Of a stretch of DNA of 64,000 nucleotides, positions 56,693 through 64,000 are shown in pieces. The stretch spans positions 62,001 to 126,000 of the forward strand of contig NZ_JABBPD010000002.1 of assembly GCF_012927445.1 (NCBI RefSeq), written 5' to 3'. Position 1 is the stretch's first letter. The number at the start of each line of letters is the position of its first letter. A program made the position numbers and the translations under genes. The stretch is from Rhodoferax sp. Its GTDB lineage: Bacteria; Pseudomonadota; Gammaproteobacteria; Burkholderiales; Burkholderiaceae_C. The notes under the pieces were generated by a model that was not told the DNA's origin, made no database searches, and worked only from the letters and a program-made list of their open reading frames with translations.

Positions 56693-57367
56693 TCAAAACT
56701 TGATGCCCGCCGGATTGGACCGGGTGTCCATTGAGGGCGAGCTTGGCTCGGCTGGCGCGCGTTGGGTAGGGTTTTGGGATTCGAGGCTGGGGGCTGCTGG
56801 CTTTTGCAGCGTGACCAATGGCGTTGCGGCCGGGGGACGGTAGTTGGCGGGCAGGACCGAAGACTTGGGGTAGCCTGCTGCATCCAGAAACTGCGTCCAC
56901 TCGGCATCCGCGAAACCCTTGATCTGCTGGCTGCCGATGGTTAAAAATGGCAATGAGCTCTCGCCGCTGAGGCGTTGCATGGACTCGGCGTCTTCCGCGG
57001 TGTTGACTGTTTTTTCGGTAAAGGGGATGCCGCGATTGCTCAGCAGTGCACGGCCCGCTCCACAGGGGGCACAGTTGCTGGACGTGTACAGGGTCACTGG
57101 GTACTTGCTGGCCACTTGGCGCAACTCGAACGGCAGTGTGCTGACGCCACCCACTGACTTGCCTCCAACCCCCGTGGCGGTCGCCTTGTCGGACGCTAAC
57201 GGTGGTTTGTCGGAAAAGGTAACGCGGCCGTCAGGCCCCACCACCCGGTACACCGTCTGGGCTTGTGCCGGGCCTGCCGTCAGCAGCATGGCGGCACATA
57301 CTGCCGCCAAGAGCGACGCATGCCCAGCCAAAATGTTCTGGCGGGTTGACTGGGTAGTGTTGTTCAT
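56693..57367 (-). CDS. Secreted DUF4124/glutaredoxin-like protein
   Basis: This 224-residue exported protein has a signal peptide (ends PAQAQ), then a short DUF4124-like segment VYRVVGPDGRVTFSDKPP. The glutaredoxin-like domain (about 88-165) has its redox motif CAPCGAG and SSLPFLTIGSQQIKGF. The C-terminal tail is Pro/Ser-rich and disordered-looking. It is probably a periplasmic thiol protein; its partner is unknown. It lies 14 bases after prlC, so it may be co-transcribed. Confidence 0.85.
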   Translation of the reverse strand: MNNTTQSTRQNILAGHASLLAAVCAAMLLTAGPAQAQTVYRVVGPDGRVTFSDKPPLASDKATATGVGGKSVGGVSTLPFELRQVASKYPVTLYTSSNCAPCGAGRALLSNRGIPFTEKTVNTAEDAESMQRLSGESSLPFLTIGSQQIKGFADAEWTQFLDAAGYPKSSVLPANYRPPAATPLVTLQKPAAPSLESQNPTQRAPAEPSSPSMDTRSNPAGIKF

Positions 57368-57381
57368 GACGGTGACTCTGG

Positions 57382-59421
57382 TTACTTGTGGCCGGACATG
57401 CCTTGATGGCGCAGCAAGGCCTCCAGATTGGGCGCGCGCCCACGGAAGGCCTTGAACGATTCAATCGCGGGGCGGCTGCCGCCGGCTTCCAGAATGGCTT
57501 GCCGGTATTTTCGACCGGTTTCGACATTGGGCAAGCCACTCGGTCCAACCGTTTCCTCAAAGGCCGCATAGGCATCGGCGCTTAACACCTCGGCCCATTT
57601 GTAGCTGTAATAACCGGCGGCATAACCGCCCGCAAAAATATGGCTGAAGGTATGGGCCGTGCGGCTCCAGGTGGGCGGCTGCAGCACGGACACTTCGGCC
57701 CGTACCTGGTTCAGCAGGGGCATCAGATCCAGCGCTGGGTCGTGGGCGGTGTGCAGCAGCATGTCGAACAGCGAAAACTCGATCTGGCGCAGGGTTTGCA
57801 TGCCACTCTGGTAGTTCTTGGCCGCCAGCATTTTGTCAAACAGCGCGCGCGGCAGTGGCTCGTCGGTATCGACATGGGCGGTCATGTGGCGCAACACATC
57901 CCACTCCCAGCAAAAGTTTTCCATGAACTGGCTGGGCAACTCCACCGCATCCCACTCCACGCCGCTGATGCCGGACACGTCGCGCTCGTTGACCTGCGAC
58001 AGCAGGTGATGCAGACCGTGACCAAATTCGTGAAACAGGGTGGTGACATCGTCATGTGTCAGCAGGGCGGGCTTGCCATCCACCCCTTCGGCAAAGTTGC
58101 ACACCAGATGCGCCACCGGTGTTTGCAACTGGTGCGTGTCAGGGCGCAACCAGCGGCCGCGCACGTCGTCCATCCACGCGCCGCCGCGCTTGCCGGTGCG
58201 TGCCGACGGGTCCAGATAGAACTGGCCCACCAAGTTGCCCGCACGCTCAATGCGGTAGAACTCGACGCTCGGGTGCCACACGGGTGCGCTGTCTGGTTTG
58301 ATGTTCACATCAAACAGCGTTTCGACGATCTTGAACAGACCGGCCAGCACCTTGGGCGCGGTGAAATACTGTTTGACTTCCTGCTCGCTGAACGCGTAGC
58401 GGGCTTCCTTGAGCTTCTCGCTGACATAAGGCCAGTCCCAGGCTTGGGGGTCGGGCAGGTTCAGCTGTTGCGTGGAAAATTCGCGCAGGTCGGCCAGATC
58501 CTTCTCCGCATACGGGCGGGCCTTGCTGGCCAGATCGCGCAAAAAGGTGATGACCTGTTCTGGCGACTCGGCCATTTTGGGCACCACCGAGAGCTCACCA
58601 AAGTTGCGGTAACCCAGCAACTTGGCTTCTTCCAGCCGCAAAGCCAGCATCTCGTTGATCAGGGCCGAGTTGTCGAACTTGCGGGTCTCGGTGTCGGACT
58701 GGTCGGAGGCGCGCGTGACGTAGGCGCGATACAGCTTCTCACGCAGAGCACTGCTGCGGGCAAACTGCATCACCGGCAGGTAGCACGGCATTTTGAGGGT
58801 GAGCTTGTAGCCTTCTTTGCCTTCTGCTTTGGCAGCGGCCAATGCGGTCTGCTGCACATCGTCGGGGACACCGTCGAGTTCAGAGGCCTCGGCATAGTAG
58901 GCAAAGGCGTCGGTGGCATCCAGCGCGTTCTCACTGAACTTCTGCCCCAATTCGGCCTGGCGTTCCTGAATGGCGGCAAATCGTTCGCGGTCTGCGCCGA
59001 CCAATTCCGCGCCGCCCAGCACAAAGTTGCGCATGGCGTTTTTATGGGCCTGGCGTTGTTCCGCGTTGAGTGAAGACGGATCAATTGCCTTGTATTTGGC
59101 ATACAGTCGTTCGTCGGCCCCAAGCCGGGTAAAGAACTCGGTGACTTTGGGCAGGGCTTCGTTGTAGGCCGCCCGCAACTCGGGCGTGTCGGCGACGCTG
59201 TTCAAGTGGCTCACCGCGCCCCAGGAACTCCCCAGCTTTTCAGTCGAGACATCCAGCACGCTGGCGATCTCACTCCAGCGCGCCGGAAAATCAGGCGCCG
59301 TCACCGTTTCCAGCGCCGCATTGGCATCGGCCAGTAACTGGTCGATGGCGGGCGCCACGTGTTCGGGCTTAATCCGGTCAAACAGAGGCAGATCGTTGAA
59401 TGAAAGCAATGGATTGTTCAT
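57382..59421 (-). CDS. prlC: Oligopeptidase A, M3 family
   Basis: This 679-residue zinc metallopeptidase has the HEFGHGLHH motif near residue 467 and the downstream glutamate in VELPSQFMEN. The length is normal for OpdA/PrlC. It degrades signal peptides and short peptides in the cytoplasm. It follows folD by six bases. Confidence 0.95.
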   Translation of the reverse strand: MNNPLLSFNDLPLFDRIKPEHVAPAIDQLLADANAALETVTAPDFPARWSEIASVLDVSTEKLGSSWGAVSHLNSVADTPELRAAYNEALPKVTEFFTRLGADERLYAKYKAIDPSSLNAEQRQAHKNAMRNFVLGGAELVGADRERFAAIQERQAELGQKFSENALDATDAFAYYAEASELDGVPDDVQQTALAAAKAEGKEGYKLTLKMPCYLPVMQFARSSALREKLYRAYVTRASDQSDTETRKFDNSALINEMLALRLEEAKLLGYRNFGELSVVPKMAESPEQVITFLRDLASKARPYAEKDLADLREFSTQQLNLPDPQAWDWPYVSEKLKEARYAFSEQEVKQYFTAPKVLAGLFKIVETLFDVNIKPDSAPVWHPSVEFYRIERAGNLVGQFYLDPSARTGKRGGAWMDDVRGRWLRPDTHQLQTPVAHLVCNFAEGVDGKPALLTHDDVTTLFHEFGHGLHHLLSQVNERDVSGISGVEWDAVELPSQFMENFCWEWDVLRHMTAHVDTDEPLPRALFDKMLAAKNYQSGMQTLRQIEFSLFDMLLHTAHDPALDLMPLLNQVRAEVSVLQPPTWSRTAHTFSHIFAGGYAAGYYSYKWAEVLSADAYAAFEETVGPSGLPNVETGRKYRQAILEAGGSRPAIESFKAFRGRAPNLEALLRHQGMSGHK

Positions 59422-59427
59422 GATGGC

Positions 59428-60291
59428 TTATGTTGCGGCGCGTTCGGCGGCTTCAAGGGTGTTGACCAACAACATCGTAATGGTCATGGGGCCAACCCCG
59501 CCCGGCACCGGGGTAATAAAGCTGGCTACTTCTTTGACACCGGCAAAGTCCACATCGCCACACAGCTTGCCTTCGTCGTTGCGGTTCATGCCCACGTCAA
59601 TGACGACGGCACCGGGCTTGACCATGTCGGCGGTCAGCACGTTGCGCTTGCCCACGGCGGCGACGATCACGTCGGCCTGGCGGGTGTGGTAACCGATGTC
59701 GGCGGTGGCGCTGTGGCACACCGTGACCGTGGCATTGGCTTGCAACAGCAGCAGTGCCATCGGTTTGCCCACCGTGTTGCTGCGGCCAATCACCACCGCG
59801 TGTTTGCCGCGCAAATCGATGCCGGTGCTCTCGATCAGCTTCATGCAGCCATAAGGCGTGCAGGGCCGAAAACCGGGTTGCCCCGTCATCAACTCACCGG
59901 CGCTCAGGGTCGCGTAACCGTCCACGTCTTTGCTCGTGGAAATGGCCTCAATCACCTTGTGCGGGTTGATGTGTTTGGGCAAGGGCATTTGCACCAGAAT
60001 GCCGTGAATCGTGGGGTCCACATTCAGCGCTGCAATGCGGGTCAGTAGATCGGCTTCCGACAAGGTGGCCTCGTATTTCTCGAACACTGAATGGACGCCG
60101 GTGTCCAAACAGCCCTTGACCTTGTTGCGCACATAGACGGCACTGGCGGGGTCTTCGCCCACCAGGATGACGGCCAGGCCGGGCGTTACACCGCGGGCCT
60201 TGAGGGCCAGGGCGCGCGTGGCGACATCGGCGCGCAGACGGGCGGAGAGGGCGACGCCATCGATGATCTGGCCGGTTTGTTGAGTTGTCAT
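59428..60291 (-). CDS. folD: FolD, methylenetetrahydrofolate dehydrogenase/cyclohydrolase
   Basis: This 287-residue bifunctional enzyme of one-carbon metabolism has [14 protein letters not shown] (catalytic Lys), [20 protein letters not shown] and the C-terminal [14 protein letters not shown]. It supplies N10-formyl-THF, which is also the likely substrate pool for HypX. It is upstream of prlC in the same direction. Confidence 0.96.
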   Translation of the reverse strand: MTTQQTGQIIDGVALSARLRADVATRALALKARGVTPGLAVILVGEDPASAVYVRNKVKGCLDTGVHSVFEKYEATLSEADLLTRIAALNVDPTIHGILVQMPLPKHINPHKVIEAISTSKDVDGYATLSAGELMTGQPGFRPCTPYGCMKLIESTGIDLRGKHAVVIGRSNTVGKPMALLLLQANATVTVCHSATADIGYHTRQADVIVAAVGKRNVLTADMVKPGAVVIDVGMNRNDEGKLCGDVDFAGVKEVASFITPVPGGVGPMTITMLLVNTLEAAERAAT

Positions 60292-60309
60292 AGTTTCGGT
60301 TTCACAAGT

Positions 60310-60340
60310 AAAAACGCCCGCTGGTCCTTATGGGGCGGGC
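60310..60340 (-). terminator. Intrinsic terminator of the FixJ-like gene
   Basis: Read on the minus strand, stem GCCCGC/GCGGGC with a 13-base loop is followed by CGTTTTTA. It lies 26 bases past the response regulator stop, just upstream of folD. A degenerate fragment of the TAGC repeat arm (GCTATAAATATAGTAGC, 60348-60364) lies beside it. Confidence 0.75.
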
Positions 60341-60365
60341 ATTGGTAGCTATAAATATAGTAGCG

Positions 60366-60992
60366 TCAAGCTTTTGCTGTGGTTTGTCCCAAAGCAATTT
60401 TCAGGAGGTCGGCGACGGTATTGGCGTTGAGCTTTTCCATGATGTTGGCGCGGTGCGCCTCCACCGTCTTGATGCTGATGCCCAGGTCGTCGGCAATCTG
60501 CTTGTTCAGGCGCCCGGCCACAATGCGCTCCAGCACCTGCGCTTCGCGCAGCGTCAGGCGGGCCATGAGCGCGCCTCGGCTGGCCGCATTCTGGTGTTCC
60601 GCAAAGGAGTCTTTGGCCTGGTCGAGCATGCGCTCCACCAGCGCCACCAGTTGATCTTCCTTGAACGGCTTCTGGATGAAATCCATTGCGCCTTTTTTCA
60701 TGGTGTCCACGGCCATGGGAACGTCCCCGTGGCCGGTGATGAACACGATCGGCAGCGGCGAGTGAATCTCGATCAGGCGGCTTTGCAGTTCCAGCCCGGT
60801 CATGCCGCCCATGCGGATGTCCACAATCAAACAAGCCACTTCGCGCGCGTCGTAACGGCTTAAAAAAGACTCGCCGGAGTCAAAGCAACGTACGCGGTAG
60901 TCCTTGCCCTCCAGCAGCCACTGAAGCGAGTCGCGGACCGCTTCGTCATCGTCCACCACGTAAACCGTGCCTTTTTTCGGTATCAAACTCAT
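60366..60992 (-). CDS. FixJ-family response regulator
   Basis: This 208-residue regulator has a receiver domain (acidic VVDDDEAVR, phosphoacceptor D58 in LIVDIRMGG, Lys in FIQKPF) and a C-terminal LuxR/FixJ helix-turn-helix (LTLREAQVLERIVAGRLNKQIADDLGISIKTVEAHRANIMEKL). It pairs with the kinase gene 24 bases upstream on the same strand. The target is unknown. The divergent aceE suggests pyruvate or redox control, but that is inference. Confidence 0.9.
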   Translation of the reverse strand: MSLIPKKGTVYVVDDDEAVRDSLQWLLEGKDYRVRCFDSGESFLSRYDAREVACLIVDIRMGGMTGLELQSRLIEIHSPLPIVFITGHGDVPMAVDTMKKGAMDFIQKPFKEDQLVALVERMLDQAKDSFAEHQNAASRGALMARLTLREAQVLERIVAGRLNKQIADDLGISIKTVEAHRANIMEKLNANTVADLLKIALGQTTAKA

Positions 60993-61016
60993 GCTTTACC
61001 TTGGTGTCCTTGGTTA

Positions 61017-63545
61017 TCAGTGCGGGAGTTGCGCCATCGGCTGCGGGGATTCTGTCAAGGGAATCCAGAAGGAAAAACAGCACCCTGTTACCTCGGCGCC
61101 ATTGTAGAGGTTCTCGGCTTTCATTCGGCCCATGTGCGATTCCACAATCGAGCGGCACAGGCTCAGTCCGATGCCCATGCCTTCGGCCTTGGTCGAATAG
61201 AAAGCTTCGTAGAGCCGCGCCATCACTTCCGGCGCAAGCCCCATGCCGGAATCCACGACCGTGAATTCAATCACGGGTTTGTCATCGACCTGTTTGGGGG
61301 CCACCCGTAAATTGACGCTGCGCTGGGCTGTGGGGCGCTGTGCCGAGTCAATCGACTCGGCCGCATTTTTGAGCAGATTGACCAGGACTTGCTCGATCAG
61401 AATCGGATCCACCAGCAGGGCCGGCATGTGAGGCGCCACATAGTGCGTCAGCCGCACATTGCGGCGACGCAGTTCAATGTCGGCCAACTCAACCGCCTCA
61501 TCCACCATGCCGGAGATGACCGCCAGTGAGCGATTGGGCTCGCTGCGTTTGACGAAGGAGCGAATGCGCTGAATGATCTGGCCGGCGCGATGCGCCTGTT
61601 TGGCCGTTTTTTCCAGCGCACCCAACAAATCCTCTTCACTGATCTGGTGGGCCTTGATGCGCGACACCATGCCGTTGCAGTAGTTGTTGATGGCAGTAAG
61701 CGGCTGGTTCAACTCATGCGCCACGCTGGACGCCATTTCACCCATGGTGATCAAGCGACTGGCGGTTTGCGCCCGTTCGGTCTGTGCCGCTGATTGTTCT
61801 TCGGCGAGCCGGCGTGCCGTGATGTCAGTGGCAATCACCATCTGCGCCAGGCGACCATCGACCCAGCTCAAATAGCGGGTGCGTACCTCCAGCCATTTGC
61901 CTAACGGCTCCAGGTAGATTTCTGAACTCTCGGCCTCGGTGTCGGGCAGCGAGTCGGTGGGCAGGCCCGCAAAAGCGTCGACGTTGTCCAGGGACTCATC
62001 GCTGGGCGGCGTCTCGGGCACACCCGCCTGGGCGACCAGTTGCAGATGTCCCCCGGCCTGGATGCCGAACCAAAGACGGTACAGCTTGTTGGCAAACAAC
62101 AACTCGTCACTGCCCAGCGGTGCCACCGAGATGGACGCGTCCAGTGCTTCCAGGACGGTGGTGAAACGTTCATGCGAAGCGGACAGTTGCTCGCGAACCC
62201 GGTTGGGTTCGGTAATGTCGGTCATCGAGGTCATCCAGCCGGTCTGGATGCCTTGGGCGTCAATCAGCGGTGACACGTACAGCCGGGCATCAAACAGTGA
62301 GCCGTCGCGCCGCTTGACGTGCATTTGCATGCCACCCGGCTGGATTTTTCCTTCCAGTTCTTCTTCCAGACGGACGGCCAGCGTGTTCTGTTCTTCTTCC
62401 GGCCAATACGGGAACGGTGCGGTCCGCCCCACCAGATCGGATTCATTCCAGCCGGTCATCTGGCAAAAAGCCGCGTTCACATAGGTAATGCGACCATGCA
62501 AATCCAGCGCCCGCATGCCGGTCAGCATGGAGTTTTCCATGGCCCGACGGAAGCTTGTTTCTGAAATCAGTGCTTGCTGGGCCTGCAGGCGACGGCGGGT
62601 ATGGCGCCAGTTGGCAATCAGCATCCAGGCCGTCATCATGCTCAACGCGGTCACCAGCCAAAACAGGCCACTGCCGATCACGCCCAGCGAGGTGCGGTAA
62701 GCCTGGCCCCGGATGACGAGGCCGTTGCCGACGGGGGAAACCGGCACCTCGTAGCTGTTGACCGGACTGGCCCAGGGCATCAGTCGGGTGGCGGGGTTGC
62801 GGGCCGGAATACTGGTGCCCGCCAGCAAGCCCCCGTGGGCATCATGGAATGAAATGGCATACCGAGCCGACACCTCGGCTGGAACGCCATAACGAAACAA
62901 ACCATCGACCGAGTATTCGGCCAGCAGAACTCCCGAAAAACCGGCGCGCTCGGTTAAGGGGATGTGCAGTTGCAGCGGGGCAGGGGCGTCTGTTGTCACC
63001 AAACTCTGCGAGTAAATAGGTTGCTGCAGCTCCTGGGTCAGTTTGAAGGTGCTTTCGGTTTCGCCCGTATTGAGTGTGCTTCCCACCATGCGGAGCTGAT
63101 TGGCCGACAGACTGGCCGTGCCAAACGTGGCCCGAATACGCCGACGCCCATCAATCCAGGTCAGGCTTTGCAAATCAGGGTACTGGTTGACCAGCGCCTC
63201 TGCCCGACTCTGGAATTCGTCGGGATCGAGTTCATTGTTGGAAATCTCGCGGGCGATCCGCATGAGCTGCTCCTGTCGCTCCAGCAGGCGCAGCCGCAGA
63301 CGCTGCTGGGTGTATTCCACATCCCGTTGAACGGCTTCCTGTTCGCGCTCAATTTCTTCCAGTCGCAAGTAGCCAAACGCGGCCACGATGGCCGCCAGAA
63401 AAAGCAGCACCGCCGCCAGCGGCGCCAAGACGGCGAATCGATCCTGGCGTTGCGGCGTCAAGCGCTGCCACCAGCGCTTCAACCGGGCCACAGGGGGCAG
63501 ATTCATGGGGCTGGGAAATGAGAGGGGTTGCTGTGGCAAAGACAT
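61017..63545 (-). CDS. PAS-domain sensor histidine kinase (FixL/DctB-like)
   Basis: This protein of about 842 residues has an N-terminal transmembrane helix (FAVLAPLAAVLLFLAA), a periplasmic region of about 250 residues, a second helix (LFWLVTALSMMTAWMLIANW) and two cytoplasmic PAS domains. The kinase core (GEMASSVAHELNQPLTAINN, NLLKNAAESID, DSGMGL, GMGIGLSLC) follows. The periplasmic part suggests an external ligand. No heme-binding PAS signature was obvious, so O2 sensing is not claimed. The start is uncertain among ATG 63545, ATG 63506 and a TTG further upstream. Confidence 0.88.
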   Translation of the reverse strand: MSLPQQPLSFPSPMNLPPVARLKRWWQRLTPQRQDRFAVLAPLAAVLLFLAAIVAAFGYLRLEEIEREQEAVQRDVEYTQQRLRLRLLERQEQLMRIAREISNNELDPDEFQSRAEALVNQYPDLQSLTWIDGRRRIRATFGTASLSANQLRMVGSTLNTGETESTFKLTQELQQPIYSQSLVTTDAPAPLQLHIPLTERAGFSGVLLAEYSVDGLFRYGVPAEVSARYAISFHDAHGGLLAGTSIPARNPATRLMPWASPVNSYEVPVSPVGNGLVIRGQAYRTSLGVIGSGLFWLVTALSMMTAWMLIANWRHTRRRLQAQQALISETSFRRAMENSMLTGMRALDLHGRITYVNAAFCQMTGWNESDLVGRTAPFPYWPEEEQNTLAVRLEEELEGKIQPGGMQMHVKRRDGSLFDARLYVSPLIDAQGIQTGWMTSMTDITEPNRVREQLSASHERFTTVLEALDASISVAPLGSDELLFANKLYRLWFGIQAGGHLQLVAQAGVPETPPSDESLDNVDAFAGLPTDSLPDTEAESSEIYLEPLGKWLEVRTRYLSWVDGRLAQMVIATDITARRLAEEQSAAQTERAQTASRLITMGEMASSVAHELNQPLTAINNYCNGMVSRIKAHQISEEDLLGALEKTAKQAHRAGQIIQRIRSFVKRSEPNRSLAVISGMVDEAVELADIELRRRNVRLTHYVAPHMPALLVDPILIEQVLVNLLKNAAESIDSAQRPTAQRSVNLRVAPKQVDDKPVIEFTVVDSGMGLAPEVMARLYEAFYSTKAEGMGIGLSLCRSIVESHMGRMKAENLYNGAEVTGCCFSFWIPLTESPQPMAQLPH

Positions 63546-63721
63546 GCTGTCAAGTGTATGCGGCGCACTGTTTTTATGAAGGATCAAGCTTCATTTGATT
63601 ATTCATATTTCTTAATATGAAATGATGATGCGCCATTTGAAATACTCAGATAATTATGAGAGAATTAATTTGCCGTGTTAAAAATCGCGTCAGATTAGTA
63701 AAAAAAACCCAGGAGACAAGC

Positions 63722-64000
63722 ATGTCAGCAGTTCCCGAGAATTCATCAGGCTCCCCCGCGCAAGATGCGGACAGTCAGGAAACCCGAGAGTGGATGGACG
63801 CCCTGTCCGCCGTGATTCAGAGCGAAGGCCCCGAACGCGCCCATTTTTTGCTGGAGCAGTTGCTCGAGCATGCCCGCCAAAGCAGCATCGACATGCCGTT
63901 TTCGGCCAACACCGGCTATGTCAACACGCTGGAGCCAGATCAGGAAGAGCGTTGTCCCGGCAACATCGAAATTGAGGAGCGTCTGCGCTCCTACATGCGC
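63722..64000 (+). CDS. aceE: Pyruvate dehydrogenase E1 component (5' part)
   Basis: The first 93 residues of a homodimeric E1 are present: EWMDALSAVIQSEGPERAHFLLEQLLEHARQ, PFSANTGYVNTLEPDQEER and CPGNIEIEERLRSYMR are typical of AceE N-termini. The frame runs off the window. An AGGAGA site precedes ATG 63722. AceE decarboxylates pyruvate to make acetyl-CoA with the rest of the complex. It is divergent from the two-component genes. Confidence 0.95.
   Translation, partial: MSAVPENSSGSPAQDADSQETREWMDALSAVIQSEGPERAHFLLEQLLEHARQSSIDMPFSANTGYVNTLEPDQEERCPGNIEIEERLRSYMR

Overview
The window comes from a high-GC betaproteobacterium, most likely a Comamonadaceae member close to Rhodoferax. The gene orders, the protein styles and a family of short intergenic repeats (an inverted TTGCTATTGAA/TTAATAGC-type arm followed by a GGGGGCTAGA core) all fit this group. 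The assignment is by recognition, not by a database search. No rRNA, tRNA, CRISPR array, IS transposase or phage gene was seen.

Layout. (1) 1-4461, minus strand: form II RuBisCO operon cbbM-cbbQ-cbbO, with a large nested palindromic element between cbbM and cbbQ. (2) 4462-6009: an orphan ParA-type ATPase and an SDR reductase. (3) 6107-16999: cbbR, divergent from a Calvin-cycle operon of cbbY, rpe, cbbF, cbbP, cbbT, cbbZ, gap, pgk and fba. (4) 17090-20696: a foreign-looking MarR/MFS/secreted-protein operon, flanked on its far side by a decayed second copy of the pgk 3' end and fba. (5) 20973-22174: a lipoprotein and an rRNA pseudouridine synthase. (6) 22184-43448, minus strand: a nearly gapless uptake [NiFe]-hydrogenase locus in the order hoxK-G-hupE-hoxZ-(higA-like)-hoxM-L-O-Q-R-T-V-hypA-B-F-C-D-E-X-hoxA-B-C-J. 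This is the Ralstonia eutropha membrane-bound hydrogenase plus regulatory hydrogenase plan, with a candidate sigma-54 promoter in front. (7) 44024-53720: a thiosulfate-oxidation cluster made of a CsoR/CstR-like repressor, a DUF302 lipoprotein, a FadL-type porin, a small cytochrome c and soxCDYZAXB. (8) 53911-64000: housekeeping genes (N-formylglutamate amidohydrolase family, pyrD, rpiA, a glutaredoxin-like protein, prlC, folD), then a FixJ/FixL-like two-component pair divergent from aceE.

How it works together. H2 (oxygen-tolerant six-Cys HoxK with HoxG and cytochrome b HoxZ) and reduced sulfur (Sox) would supply electrons. The cbb genes would use the resulting ATP and reductant to fix CO2. 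CbbR probably controls carbon fixation. The H2 sensor HoxBC with HoxJ and HoxA probably controls the hydrogenase through the sigma-54 promoter. The CsoR-like protein probably responds to sulfur species or metal at the sox end. This is a compact facultative chemolithoautotrophy region.

Most noteworthy unexplained structures: the nested palindrome at 2626-2880, the partial pgk-fba duplication around the MarR/MFS insert, the HigA-like gene inside the hydrogenase operon, a second His-rich insert in HypB, the intergenic repeat that has become the C-terminus of HypF, and the sulfur-cluster repressor with displaced ligand residues and its own operator.
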